This document shows, in pieces, positions 26,126 to 36,026 of a DNA stretch of 64,000 nt (positions within the stretch are counted from its first letter, which is position 1; each line of letters starts with the position of its first letter). This DNA is from Pantoea sp050157905 (GTDB taxonomy: Bacteria; Pseudomonadota; Gammaproteobacteria; Enterobacterales; Enterobacteriaceae): the NCBI RefSeq assembly GCF_050157905.1, contig NZ_JBKIWZ010000001.1:3286001-3350000 (forward strand), written 5' to 3'. Below the pieces are notes generated by a model. That model was not told where the DNA came from. It worked only from the letters and a program-made list of their open reading frames with translations, and made no database searches. Made by a program: the position numbers and the translations under genes.

Positions 26126-26269
26126 GGCATCCTCTTGCGCATAGCGTCCGTGCGGAAAAGGGTAGTCAAATGCGACCCGGCCAACAACTGCTGTCAGCAT
26201 GATTCGGAGCCCTCTGTATACCCGCGCACAACCCTGCCTGAACGACCCGGCAGCGGCTGGGATTTACGG

Positions 26270-26298
26270 CTGCACATCGCGCGGTCAAAGGGTATACT
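26270..26298 (+). promoter_or_regulatory. glyQS promoter
   Basis: CTGCAC (26270-26275), 17-base spacer, TATACT (26293-26298), 45 bases before glyQ. Confidence 0.65.
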
Positions 26299-26343
26299 GT
26301 CGGCCTCTTTTTTTAATCTAACCGAAGCGCGTGCACACTCAAC

Positions 26344-27254
26344 ATGCAAAAGTTTGATACCAAAACCTTTCAGGGGCTGATCCTGACCTTGCAGGATTAC
26401 TGGGCGCGTCAGGGCTGCACCATTGTCCAACCGCTGGACATGGAAGTGGGCGCTGGCACTTCACATCCTATGACCTGCCTGCGCGCACTCGGCCCGGAGC
26501 CGATCGCCGCCGCTTACGTGCAGCCATCACGCCGTCCGACCGATGGCCGCTACGGTGAAAACCCGAACCGTTTACAGCACTATTACCAGTTCCAGGTGAT
26601 TATCAAACCCTCACCGGACAACATTCAGGAGCTCTACCTGGGCTCGCTGAAAGAGCTGGGTATGGATCCGACGGTGCATGACATCCGTTTCGTGGAAGAT
26701 AACTGGGAAAACCCGACGCTGGGTGCCTGGGGACTCGGCTGGGAAGTCTGGCTCAACGGCATGGAAGTGACGCAGTTCACCTACTTCCAGCAGGTGGGTG
26801 GCCTGGAGTGTAAGCCGGTGACCGGCGAGATCACCTACGGTCTGGAGCGCCTGGCGATGTACATCCAGGGCGTCGACAGCGTGTACGATCTGGTCTGGAG
26901 CGACGGCCCGCTGGGTAAAACCACCTACGGCGACGTGTTCCATCAGAACGAAGTGGAGCAGTCCACCTACAACTTCGAATACGCCGACGTCGATTTCCTC
27001 TTTACCTGCTTCGAGCAGTACGAAAAGAGGCGCAGCACCTGCTGGCGCTGGAAAAACCGCTGCCGCTGCCTGCCTATGAACGCATTCTGAAAGCGGCGCA
27101 CAGCTTTAACCTGCTGGATGCCCGTAAAGCGATCTCGGTAACGGAGCGTCAGCGTTACATCCTGCGCATTCGTACCCTGACTAAAGCCGTGGCTGAAGCT
27201 TACTACGCCTCTCGCGAGGCGATGGGCTTCCCGATGTGCAATAACAAAAAGTAA
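26344..27254 (+). pseudogene. glyQ: glycyl-tRNA synthetase alpha subunit, frameshifted as sequenced
   Basis: The first 228 codons are an excellent GlyQ (class II core with RPTDGRYGENPNRLQHYYQF and LTYGLERLAMY-like motif 3). At 27023-27026 an A-run is one base short: GAAAAGAGG stands where GAAAAAGAGG would keep the frame. As given, translation ends at 27090 after 248 residues, losing the native last 75. Adding one A gives exactly 303 residues ending FPMCNKKK or alike, the E. coli length, with stop at 27254. The alpha subunit is essential with GlyS for charging tRNA-Gly, and glyS is intact 9 bases on, so a sequencing error is far more likely than true loss. Confidence 0.9.
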
Positions 27255-27263
27255 GAGGCAGCC

Positions 27264-29333
27264 ATGACTGAACAAACCTTCCTGGTGGAGATCGGCACCG
27301 AAGAGCTGCCACCAAAAGCCCTGCGCAGCCTGGCAGAAGCCTTTGCCGCACAGGTGACCGCTGAACTGGATGCAGCCAACCTGAGCCACGGCGAGGTCAG
27401 CTGGTTTGCTGCGCCGCGTCGTCTGGCGCTGAAAGTTGCAAACCTGAGCGCCGCACAACCCGATCGGGAAGTGGAGAAGCGCGGCCCGGCCGTCGCGGCG
27501 GCCTTTGACGCCGACGGCAACGCCACCAAAGCGGCCGAAGGCTGGGCGCGCGGAAACGGCATCACTGTTGACCAGGCCGAACGCCTCGCCACCGATAAAG
27601 GTGAGTGGCTGGTTTATCGTGCCCAGGTTAAAGGCGAAGCAGCCCAGGCGCTGCTGCCTGCCATGATCGCGACCGCACTCAGCAAGCTGCCGGTGCCAAA
27701 ACTGATGCGCTGGGGCGACAGCGATGTGCAGTTTGTCCGTCCGGTACATACCGTCGTGATGCTGCTGGGTGACGAGCTGATTCCAGGCACCATTCTGGGC
27801 ATTGAGTCCGGCCGTCACATTCGCGGTCACCGCTTTATGGGCGAAAACGACATCATCCTCGAAAGTGCCGATCACTACCCTGACGTGCTGGAAAAACGCG
27901 GTAAGGTAATCGCCGATTATCAGACCCGCAAAGCGATGATCAAAGCCGATGCCGAAGCCGCGGCGCGTCGCCTGGGGGGCAATGCCGACATCAGCGACAG
28001 CCTGCTGGAAGAGGTCACCTCGCTGGTGGAGTGGCCGGTTGTCCTGACCGCGACCTTTGAAGAGAAATTCCTCAAGGTGCCTGCGGAAGCACTGGTCTAC
28101 ACCATGAAAGGCGACCAGAAATATTTCCCGGTATATGACAATGACGGCAACCTGCTGCCGAACTTCATTTTCGTCACCAACATCGAGTCCAGCGACCCGC
28201 GCCAGATTATTTCCGGCAACGAAAAAGTTGTGCGTCCCCGCCTGGCCGATGCCGAGTTCTTCTTTAATACCGACCGCAAAAAGCGTCTGGAAGATCATCT
28301 GCCTCGCCTGGAGACGGTGCTGTTCCAGAAAGAGCTGGGCACGCTGCGCGATAAAACCGATCGCATTCAGGCGCTGGCGGGCTGGATTGCCGGTGAGATC
28401 GGCGCAGATGTGAACCACGCTACCCGCGCAGGCCTGCTGTCTAAGTGTGACCTGATGACCAACATGGTCTTCGAGTTCACCGACACCCAGGGTGTGATGG
28501 GCATGCACTATGCACGTCACGACGGCGAAGCCGAAGATGTGGCGGTGGCACTGAACGAGCAGTATCAGCCGCGCTTTGCGGGTGACGATCTGCCTTCCAG
28601 CCCGGTCGCCTGCGCGCTGGCGATTGCCGATAAAATGGATACGCTCGCCGGTATTTTTGGCATCGGCCAGCATCCAAAAGGCGACAAAGATCCGTTTGCA
28701 CTGCGTCGTGCGGCGCTGGGCGTTTTGCGCATCATCGTTGAGAAGAACCTGCCGCTCGATCTGCAGACGCTCACCGAAGAAGCGGTGCGTCTGTATGGCA
28801 GCAAGCTGAGCAACGCCCGCGTTGTCGACGATGTGATCGACTTTATGCTGGGCCGCTTCCGCGCCTGGTATCAGGAAGAAGGCCACAGCATCGATACGCT
28901 ACAGGCCGTGCTGGCACGTCGTCCGACCCGTCCGGCAGACTTTGATGCCCGCATGAAAGCGGTGTCACACTTCCGTACCCTGGAGGCTGCGGCCGCACTG
29001 GCAGCCGCGAACAAGCGCGTCTCTAACATTCTGGCGAAATCGACCGAAACGCTGAACGACAGCGTGCAGGCGTCGCTGCTGAAAGAGAACGAAGAGATCC
29101 AGCTGGCGACCTTTGTCACCGCGCTGAGCAGCAAGCTGCAGCCTTACTTCGCGGAAGGCCGCTACCAGGATGCGCTGGTCGAACTGGCCCAGCTGCGCAC
29201 GGCGGTAGACAACTTCTTCGATAAAGTGATGGTCAACGCCGACGATCAGGCGGTGCGTGTCAATCGCCTGACGCTGCTGTCTAAACTGCGTGAGCTGTTC
29301 CTGCAGGTCGCGGATATCTCGCTGCTGCAGTAA
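27264..29333 (+). CDS. glyS: glycyl-tRNA synthetase beta subunit
   Basis: 689 residues, E. coli length. The N-terminal TEQTFLVEIGTEELPPKALRS, an HD-like central domain and a C-terminal anticodon-binding (DALR-like) region are present. It forms an alpha2beta2 enzyme with GlyQ. It starts 9 bases after the restored glyQ stop and is followed by a strong terminator. The 639-residue open frame on the opposite strand is a shadow. Confidence 0.98.
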   Translation: MTEQTFLVEIGTEELPPKALRSLAEAFAAQVTAELDAANLSHGEVSWFAAPRRLALKVANLSAAQPDREVEKRGPAVAAAFDADGNATKAAEGWARGNGITVDQAERLATDKGEWLVYRAQVKGEAAQALLPAMIATALSKLPVPKLMRWGDSDVQFVRPVHTVVMLLGDELIPGTILGIESGRHIRGHRFMGENDIILESADHYPDVLEKRGKVIADYQTRKAMIKADAEAAARRLGGNADISDSLLEEVTSLVEWPVVLTATFEEKFLKVPAEALVYTMKGDQKYFPVYDNDGNLLPNFIFVTNIESSDPRQIISGNEKVVRPRLADAEFFFNTDRKKRLEDHLPRLETVLFQKELGTLRDKTDRIQALAGWIAGEIGADVNHATRAGLLSKCDLMTNMVFEFTDTQGVMGMHYARHDGEAEDVAVALNEQYQPRFAGDDLPSSPVACALAIADKMDTLAGIFGIGQHPKGDKDPFALRRAALGVLRIIVEKNLPLDLQTLTEEAVRLYGSKLSNARVVDDVIDFMLGRFRAWYQEEGHSIDTLQAVLARRPTRPADFDARMKAVSHFRTLEAAAALAAANKRVSNILAKSTETLNDSVQASLLKENEEIQLATFVTALSSKLQPYFAEGRYQDALVELAQLRTAVDNFFDKVMVNADDQAVRVNRLTLLSKLRELFLQVADISLLQ

Positions 29334-29350
29334 TGTGATTAGCGATGTGA

Positions 29351-29380
29351 AAAAGGGACGAGAAATCGTCCCTTTTTTTA
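29351..29380 (+). terminator. glyQS terminator
   Basis: Stem GGGACGA/TCGTCCC, GAAA loop, seven T; A-run on the left allows use from the other side too. Confidence 0.93.
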
Positions 29381-29488
29381 TGGGTTGTACATGGCTGTGC
29401 GACAGAGTCTTTACTCAAAAAGCCTGTCGTGATGCTCTTGTGACGGGATGAAGAGTCCCCCTGTTACCTCAGGCGAAAAATCTTTCCC

Positions 29489-30100
29489 TCACGCCGCAGG
29501 CGGCGTCGTCCGTGCAAAGCTCTCGCGCTGAAACAGCGTTTCCGCCAGCTTTACCAGCGCCGGTCGCCCGACACACCAGTTCGGCGCCACGCGGCGGAAA
29601 TTGAGATAGCCGATCATGCAGCCGGTGGCGATATCTGCCAGATTGAGCTGGCCGTTGTTGAGCCATTTTCCCTCTGCTACTTTCGCTTCCAGCATGTCCA
29701 GACTGCGCTGGATCTTTTCCCGATGACGCAGCAACACCTCTTCTGACTGCAAATCCCCCGGCCGCAGCTGCTCGCGGACGATCACCAGCGCGGCATCGCT
29801 GATGCCATCCGCCAGCTTCTCCAGCTGACGGATATTAAGTGACGCCAGCGGATCGGCAGGCAGCAGAGCTGGCTCTGCACCACGCTGCTCCAGAAATTCC
29901 GCGATGATGCCGGAATCAAACCAGATTTGTTTATCGTCAGCGACCAGCGCCGGAACTTTACCCAGCGGATTGTAGTGCGGCACATGGCTGTCATCGCTGT
30001 AAGGCGATGCGTTAACGAATTCAAACGTGATACCTTTTTCCAGCATGATGACTGAAATCTTTCGCACAAACGGACTGGTGTAGCTGCCAATAAGTTTCAT
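29489..30100 (-). CDS. yibF: glutathione S-transferase-like protein YibF
   Basis: 203 residues (E. coli YibF 202). N-terminal thioredoxin-fold domain MKLIGSYTSPFVRKISVIML with NPLGKVPALVADD and the DSGIIAEFLE loop for glutathione, then an all-helical C-terminal domain (LNLADIATGCMIGYLNFRR). Cytoplasmic, substrate unknown. In E. coli yibF lies next to selA and selB; here fdhE follows 21 bases away instead. Confidence 0.9.
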   Translation of the reverse strand: MKLIGSYTSPFVRKISVIMLEKGITFEFVNASPYSDDSHVPHYNPLGKVPALVADDKQIWFDSGIIAEFLEQRGAEPALLPADPLASLNIRQLEKLADGISDAALVIVREQLRPGDLQSEEVLLRHREKIQRSLDMLEAKVAEGKWLNNGQLNLADIATGCMIGYLNFRRVAPNWCVGRPALVKLAETLFQRESFARTTPPAA

Positions 30101-30121
30101 CGGGTTCTCCGGAGTCAGTGA

Positions 30122-31045
30122 CTATTCGCCAGGAAACATAAAGGGATTGAGACTGCTGCGCGCGAAGCCTTCCTGCTCCATTCTGGCATCCAGTATCAGC
30201 GACGCCAGGTCATCGGCCACCGGTTCAATAGCCGGATCTTTCTCCTGATAAAGCATCTTCAGATAGGTGCCACAGTCGCCGCAGCTCTCTGCTTTCACGG
30301 CCGCCTGTTCGCTTTCAAGCGACCAGTAGTGCAGATCCCGGGACTGTTCGCACTGGGTGCATTTGCTGCGCACCACGTGCCATTCGCTCTCGCACAGATT
30401 ACAGTGCAGATAGCGCGCGCCTTCATGACTGCCGATATGCACCACGCTGGCGACCGGCATGCTGGCGCAGACCGGACAGAACTGACGCTGCTCGCCCATC
30501 TCCGCCCGCGCTTTGCCGGGGATCAGCGCCGCCATCTGCGCCCAGTAGAGCGAGAGCGCCGCCCAGATAAAAGGCGCTTTATCGCTGCTGACCTGCGCAT
30601 ACTCGCGGGTAAACAGAGCGCTGGCCAGCGTCTCCAGCTCCGTGGCGGGGGCTTTTTCCAGATTCTCCAGCACCGCCAGTGCCTGGCCGCTCATCTCCGG
30701 CTTCAGCTCGGCAATCAGCGAATGCAGCAGCCGCTGCCAGTGCGGATCGCGCGGCAGGGTGTGAATGTTCAGCGGCGGCTTGCCCTCGCGGGCGCTCTGC
30801 GTCAGCCGGGCATGGAGATCCATCTGCAGCGGATGGTCATACAGCACAATCTCCTGTGCTTCCGCGATCGTCGCCGCGAAACGCAGATAGTCGCCGAGTG
30901 GATTTTTCGCCGCCAGGTCGCGCAGTCGCGCGGCACGGCGGCTGTATAAATTTTTCAGCCGTGGAAAAAGTAACGGCGGAATCATCTCCGCCGTTGTTTT
31001 TTCGCTTTTCTCCAGCTGGTCCTGCGGGATTATGCGAATACTCAT
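30122..31045 (-). CDS. fdhE: formate dehydrogenase accessory protein FdhE
   Basis: 307 residues (E. coli 309). The C-terminal half has four CxxC pairs, FCPVC, LHCNLC, KCTQC and SCGDC, that bind iron in a rubredoxin-like fold. FdhE is needed in the cytoplasm for maturation of Tat-exported respiratory formate dehydrogenases. Its start overlaps the fdoI stop by one base, so it is the fourth gene of fdoGHI-fdhE. Confidence 0.95.
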   Translation of the reverse strand: MSIRIIPQDQLEKSEKTTAEMIPPLLFPRLKNLYSRRAARLRDLAAKNPLGDYLRFAATIAEAQEIVLYDHPLQMDLHARLTQSAREGKPPLNIHTLPRDPHWQRLLHSLIAELKPEMSGQALAVLENLEKAPATELETLASALFTREYAQVSSDKAPFIWAALSLYWAQMAALIPGKARAEMGEQRQFCPVCASMPVASVVHIGSHEGARYLHCNLCESEWHVVRSKCTQCEQSRDLHYWSLESEQAAVKAESCGDCGTYLKMLYQEKDPAIEPVADDLASLILDARMEQEGFARSSLNPFMFPGE

Positions 31046-31686
31046 CAGGGGCGTTTATCCTGTTTTGTTGGCTGGTTACGCTGCTCACGGTACCAGCGAG
31101 GATGATGCTGTCTGGCCCATTCGGCGCTGACCCAGCCTTCCACCATCGCGGTCAGGGTACCTTTGACCCACAATGCAGCATAAATGTGCACCATAATGAC
31201 GATGATCAGCGCCACCGCAGAGACCGAATGCACAATCAGCGCCAGACGAATCAGGGAAATGGCAAAGGCATCCGCAAAGTAAGGCCGCCAGATCACAATA
31301 CCGCTTACAAGCAGCAACACTAAGCTGATGATAGCAGCCCAGAAGACACACTTCTGACCAAAGTTATATTTACCGGTATCGCCCACCTCTTCATTCAGCG
31401 CAATCCGATGAATGTTTCTGGCCCAGTAAAGGTCATCGCGGGTGACCAGGTTATGTTTCCAGTAACGCAAAAACATCAGCATAAACGCCGCAAACATCAC
31501 CACGCCAGTGAAAGGATGCAGAATACGCGCCAGTTGTGGTGTGCCAAATATCTGCATCAGCCAGTTAAAAGAGGGAAAGAAAAACCCTAATCCGCTTAGC
31601 GCGGCCATGACAAAGCAGATTGCGACGATCCAGTGATTAATACGTTCGGGTGCGCGGTAACGCACCAGATGATCGGGCTTTTTCAT
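31045..31686 (-). CDS. fdoI: formate dehydrogenase-O cytochrome b556 subunit
   Basis: 213 residues with four membrane helices. Heme-ligand histidines are seen in YRAPERINHWIVAICFV, ILHPFTGVVMF and LIVHSVSAVALIIVIMVHIYA. FdoI carries electrons from FdoH to quinone in the inner membrane. The start overlaps the fdoH stop by one base. Confidence 0.95.
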   Translation of the reverse strand: MKKPDHLVRYRAPERINHWIVAICFVMAALSGLGFFFPSFNWLMQIFGTPQLARILHPFTGVVMFAAFMLMFLRYWKHNLVTRDDLYWARNIHRIALNEEVGDTGKYNFGQKCVFWAAIISLVLLLVSGIVIWRPYFADAFAISLIRLALIVHSVSAVALIIVIMVHIYAALWVKGTLTAMVEGWVSAEWARQHHPRWYREQRNQPTKQDKRP

Positions 31687-32582
31687 TATTGATGCTCCTC
31701 AGGCTGATCGCTGCTGTCGTCATGCTGCGTGACGCGATTCGGGCCCACGCCAACATAGTGGAAGATCGCGGCGGCAAACGTCGCGGCAAACCCCACCGCC
31801 GCCAGCGGTTTCCAGATCCCTTTCCAGAAGGTCACCGTCGGGCTGATGCCCGGATTCGCCGGCAGCCCGTGATAGAGCTGAGGCCTGTCAGCATGATGCA
31901 GCACATACATGACGTGGGTGCCGCCCACGCCTGCCGGGTTGTAGAGGCCAGCCTGTGCAAACCCGCGCGACTTCAGCTCCGCCACGCGTTCCTCCGCCAG
32001 CGTCAGCATGTCGCTTTTGCTGCCGAAGTGAATCGCGCCGGTCGGACAGGTCTTCACGCAGGCGGGTTCCTGGCCGACGCTGACGCGATCCACGCACAGG
32101 GTGCACTTATAGGCACGGTTATCCTCTTTGTTCAGCCGTGGCACGTTGAACGGACAGCCTGCGATGCAGTAGCCGCAGCCGATGCACTGCTCAGACTGGA
32201 AGTCGACGATGCCGTTGGCGTACTGAATGATGGCCCCTGCTGACGGGCAGGCTTTGAGACAGCCGGGATCGGCGCAGTGCATGCAGCCATCTTTGCGGAT
32301 CAGCCAGGCCAGCCGGCCATCCTCTTCCACTTCCGAGAAGCGCATCACCGTCCAGGATTTGGCGCTGAGATCGGTGGGGTTGTCATAGACCCCGATGTTA
32401 TGCCCGACCTTATCGCGGATGTCGTTCCACTCAGAGCAGGCGACCTGACAGCCTTTGCAGCCGATACAGGTGGTGACGTCGATGAGTTTTGCCACCTGAC
32501 GCTGGTGATCGCGCGCCTGCGGCGGTGGAGTGAAGCCATTGGTCACCGAGCGACGGATAATATCCTGTGATTGATAAGCCAT
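31686..32582 (-). CDS. fdoH: formate dehydrogenase-O iron-sulfur subunit
   Basis: 298 residues from MAYQSQDIIRRS (E. coli 300); a codon pair upstream is in frame but not needed. Four ferredoxin-type clusters are marked by CIGCKGCQVAC, CMHCADPGCLKAC, CIGCGYCIAGC and the CTLC...CVKTC group. One C-terminal membrane helix (LAAVGFAATFAAAIFHYVG) anchors it on the periplasmic face. It passes electrons from FdoG to FdoI. Confidence 0.95.
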   Translation of the reverse strand: MAYQSQDIIRRSVTNGFTPPPQARDHQRQVAKLIDVTTCIGCKGCQVACSEWNDIRDKVGHNIGVYDNPTDLSAKSWTVMRFSEVEEDGRLAWLIRKDGCMHCADPGCLKACPSAGAIIQYANGIVDFQSEQCIGCGYCIAGCPFNVPRLNKEDNRAYKCTLCVDRVSVGQEPACVKTCPTGAIHFGSKSDMLTLAEERVAELKSRGFAQAGLYNPAGVGGTHVMYVLHHADRPQLYHGLPANPGISPTVTFWKGIWKPLAAVGFAATFAAAIFHYVGVGPNRVTQHDDSSDQPEEHQ

Positions 32583-32594
32583 TGTCATTCACCG

Positions 32595-35500
32595 TTACGC
32601 TTTTTCGACGTTTACTAAGAATCCCTTGTACTCCGGGGTCTGCGAGTTAGCATCGCCGACCGACGGCGTCAGCGTATTAGCCAGGAAGCCCTTACGCGTG
32701 GTGCCTTCAAAGCCCCAGTGACAGGGAATGCCCACGGTATCTATCGGCCTGCCATCAATCGTCAGGCGCTGCAGACGACGGGTGACCACTGCTTTCGCGT
32801 TGATATAGCCACGCTGTGACGAGACTTTAACGCTGTCACCTGGACGAATGCCTTTCTCCTCTGCCAGCTCGATGCCGATCTCGACAAACTGCTCCGGCTG
32901 CGCAATCGCATTCAGCAGGGCATGTTTCGTCCAGTGGCGGAAAAGTTCGGTGATGGAGTAGGTGGTGGCGACACAGGGGTAGTCAGCGGCCTTACCCAGC
33001 CGGGCGGCGTCGCTGCTGAACAGCCGGACAACCGGACTGTGAGACTGCCGGGGATGCAGAGGGTTATCGGCGATCGGGCTTTCCATTGGCTCGTAATGTT
33101 CGGGGAACGGGCCGTCGGCCATTTTATCAAGTGCAAACAGATGACCCAGGCCATCGGGCTGCATGATAAACGGACCGGCCTGCTTCTGCGGCGACAGGGT
33201 GACCGGATAATCCGGTACGTCGATACCCTGCCAGCGTGCGCCATCCCACTCGATAAGACGCCGTGCGGGATCCCAGGCTTTACCCTGTGCATCCGCGGAG
33301 GCGCGGTTGTAGAGAATGCGGCGGTTAGCAGGCCAGGCCCAGGCCCAGCCGGAAACCGCCCCCAACCCTGACGGATCGGCATTGTCACGCCGGGCCATCT
33401 GGTTCCCCTCCGGCGTCCAGCTGCCGCTGTAGATCCAGCAGGCGCTGGCGGTAGTGCCGTCATTACGCAGCTCAGCGAATCCGTTCAGCTGCTGGCCTTT
33501 TTTCAGCAGCAGCCTGCCGGTGGCGTCATAAATATCGCTCAGCGCCTGGCCGTTACTCTCCTGCGCAACCTCTTCCGGCTCAGGATTGTACGGATCGCGG
33601 TAGTCCCAGCGCATCGCCATCAGTGGTTCCGGCGCGGCTCCGCCTTCAAGGTGATAGAGCGCGCGCAGACGCATAAAGAGGTTACCGAGGATTTTACCGT
33701 CGTGCAGCGCCTCTGCAGGTGGCGCGGCCGCCGCCCAGTGCCACTGCAGCCAGCGCGACGAGTTTGCTACCGATCCGGACTCTTCCGCGAAGCAGGAAGA
33801 GGGCAGGCGGAACACTTCGGTCTGGATCGTCGACGGGTCGACATCGTTAAACGCATCGTGATGCTGCCAGAAGCTGGCCGTCTCCGTGCGCAGCGGATCG
33901 ATCACCACCATATATTTCAGGCGTGAAAGTGCCCGGACCGCCTTGTTTTTATCCGGGAAGGCCGCCAGCATGTTGAAGCCCTGAATCAGACAGCCATTCA
34001 GCGCCCCCTGCTCCATCATCTCTGCCTGCGCCATGCAGTCGTAGCTTTTATCCCACTTCGGCAGCCAGTCGTAGCCCCACTGATTCTCCGCTGTGGCCTT
34101 ATCGCCGTAGAAGCTCTTCATCAGGCTGACGAAGAATTTGTCGGTGTTCTGCCAGTAGTTGACCTGATCCGGCAGGGGCGCGACCGGTGTGACCTGCTGC
34201 AGATAGGCCGCCAGGGTAGTCATCTTCTCTGAGGGCAGCGGCAGATAGCCCGGCAGGCTCTGCGTCAGCAGACCAAGGTCGGTATAGCCCTGGACGTTGG
34301 AATGTCCGCGCAGCGCATTGATCCCGCCGCCTGGCATACCAATGTTGCCCAGCAGCAGCTGAATCATCGCCGCCGTACGGATAATCTGCGAACCGTTGGT
34401 GTGATGAGTCCAGCCCAGCGCATACAGAATTGTCGCCGTGCGATTGGGAACCGAAGTGGAGGCAAGCTGCTTACACACCGTTAAAAAGGCTTCCTGCGAG
34501 GTTCCGCACAGGCGCGTGACCATGTCCGGCGTGTAGCGGCTGGCATGCGTTTTCAGCAGGTTCAGGACGCAGCGCGGATGCGCGAGGCTCTCATCGCGGC
34601 GGGCAAAGCCGTCGTCATCCAGCTCATAGTGCCAGCTCTGGCGGTCGTACTGCCGGGTCGCGGCATCGTAACCACTGAACAGACCGTCGCTGAAGCTGAA
34701 GCCCTCTTTGACGATCAGAGCGGCGTTGGTGAACGCACACACATACTCCTGCTGGATCTGATTGTGTTGCAGCAGATAGTTGACGATGCCCATCAGGAAA
34801 ACCACGTCGCTGCCCGCCCGGAGTGGCGCATAGTAGTCGGCTACCGCTGCCGAACGGTTAAAGCGCGGATCGACCACGATAACCTGAGCATTGTTATGAA
34901 TCTTGGCTTCAATGACCCACTTAAACCCTACCGGATGCGCTTCGGCGGGGTTGCCGCCCATAATCATCACGACGTTGGCGTTCTTAATATCGTTCCAGTT
35001 GTTCGTCATTGCACCGCGGCCAAAACTCGGTGCAAGGGCGGCGACGGTCGGCCCGTGACAGAGGCGTGCCTGGTTTTCCAGTGCCAGAATCCCCAGCGCG
35101 CGGGCAAATTTCTGGTCGAGCAGGCCGGTTTCATTGCTGGCGGCGGAGGAGCAGAGCATGGAGGTGGTGGGCCAGCGGTTCACCGTGACACCCGCCGCGT
35201 TAGTGGTCTGGAAATGCGCATCGCGGTCCTGCTTCATCAGCCGGGCGATGCGGTCAAAGGCTTCTTCCCAGCTGATACGCTGCCATTTATCGGAACCGGG
35301 GGCGCGATATTCCGGATATTTCAGTCGCTGCTCGCTGTGAATAAAGTCGAGTACGCCAGCCCCTTTCGGACACAGCGATCCCCGGCTGACCGGATGGTCA
35401 GGGTCACCTTCGATATGATAAATCGAGGCGCTGGCATTCTTCGCCCCATCGCCCAGACTGTAAATCAGCATGCCGCAGCCGACTGAGCAGTAGGTACAGT

Positions 35501-35645
35501 TGTTGCGGGTTTCTCTGGCGCGGATAAGTTTGAATTCTCTGACGCTGGCTAAGGCTGAGAGGGGGGCAAAACCGAGTAATGCAGCACTGGTGCCCGCCAG
35601 GCCGCCTGCACAGATTTTAAAAAAACTTCGTCTGTTGATTTGCAT
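32595..35645 (-). CDS. fdoG: formate dehydrogenase-O catalytic subunit, Cys in place of selenocysteine
   Basis: 1016 residues, the same length as E. coli FdoG and FdnG, with no in-frame stop. A Tat signal (NRRSFFKICAGG) is followed by the 4Fe-4S site CTYCSVGCGM...CPKG and the molybdopterin domains. Residue 196, which is selenocysteine (UGA) in E. coli, is Cys here: the local sequence is ENQARLCHGPTVAALAPSFG and the codon is TGT at 35060-35058. The conserved His next to it is kept. The periplasmic enzyme oxidises formate and feeds quinone through FdoH and FdoI. Cys versions in this family are active but usually slower, and no longer need SelA, SelB or SelC. Confidence 0.95.
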   Translation of the reverse strand: MQINRRSFFKICAGGLAGTSAALLGFAPLSALASVREFKLIRARETRNNCTYCSVGCGMLIYSLGDGAKNASASIYHIEGDPDHPVSRGSLCPKGAGVLDFIHSEQRLKYPEYRAPGSDKWQRISWEEAFDRIARLMKQDRDAHFQTTNAAGVTVNRWPTTSMLCSSAASNETGLLDQKFARALGILALENQARLCHGPTVAALAPSFGRGAMTNNWNDIKNANVVMIMGGNPAEAHPVGFKWVIEAKIHNNAQVIVVDPRFNRSAAVADYYAPLRAGSDVVFLMGIVNYLLQHNQIQQEYVCAFTNAALIVKEGFSFSDGLFSGYDAATRQYDRQSWHYELDDDGFARRDESLAHPRCVLNLLKTHASRYTPDMVTRLCGTSQEAFLTVCKQLASTSVPNRTATILYALGWTHHTNGSQIIRTAAMIQLLLGNIGMPGGGINALRGHSNVQGYTDLGLLTQSLPGYLPLPSEKMTTLAAYLQQVTPVAPLPDQVNYWQNTDKFFVSLMKSFYGDKATAENQWGYDWLPKWDKSYDCMAQAEMMEQGALNGCLIQGFNMLAAFPDKNKAVRALSRLKYMVVIDPLRTETASFWQHHDAFNDVDPSTIQTEVFRLPSSCFAEESGSVANSSRWLQWHWAAAAPPAEALHDGKILGNLFMRLRALYHLEGGAAPEPLMAMRWDYRDPYNPEPEEVAQESNGQALSDIYDATGRLLLKKGQQLNGFAELRNDGTTASACWIYSGSWTPEGNQMARRDNADPSGLGAVSGWAWAWPANRRILYNRASADAQGKAWDPARRLIEWDGARWQGIDVPDYPVTLSPQKQAGPFIMQPDGLGHLFALDKMADGPFPEHYEPMESPIADNPLHPRQSHSPVVRLFSSDAARLGKAADYPCVATTYSITELFRHWTKHALLNAIAQPEQFVEIGIELAEEKGIRPGDSVKVSSQRGYINAKAVVTRRLQRLTIDGRPIDTVGIPCHWGFEGTTRKGFLANTLTPSVGDANSQTPEYKGFLVNVEKA

Positions 35646-36026
35646 TTTTCGTTCTTCTGTATCGGCTTCATTGCGAAGCTCTGCAAAATAACAGCCTTAT
35701 CTGCGTCTAAGTTGACCAGGGTCAACAGGTTAGTCATTAGTAATTTATTTCCTGCATTTTGTTAAAAATCCTCGACGGCAGATTTACGTTGCAAGCAGAT
35801 TTTCCCGGGCAGCCCTGGATTACTATTATCAAATGCCTATCGATGTTATGGATAAAATATCGGGTTTTCATTCTCTGCGCCGGCGGGCCTGGCCGCCTGC
35901 TGCGATGGCAAAACCGCATGAATTGCCTCGCGGTTTATTTGCTCAATTCCGGGCCAGGAGGCAGAATCAGGACGCGGCGGAACGCCGCGCTGAATTTCAT
36001 CATTTATTAACAACAGGTCATATTTT
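35646..36026. other. fdoG/fdhD divergent intergenic region
   Basis: About 380 bases between divergent genes. It is AT-rich near both starts and must hold both promoters, but no convincing operator, RNA gene or small gene was recognised. Confidence 0.5.

Noticed and set aside
26967..28886. 639-codon open frame opposite glyS
   Set aside because: Shadow of the high-GC coding strand; no recognisable domain, and glyS is certain.
35058..35060. Selenocysteine codon in fdoG
   Set aside because: The codon is TGT, not TGA, and the frame is continuous, so no recoding is needed.
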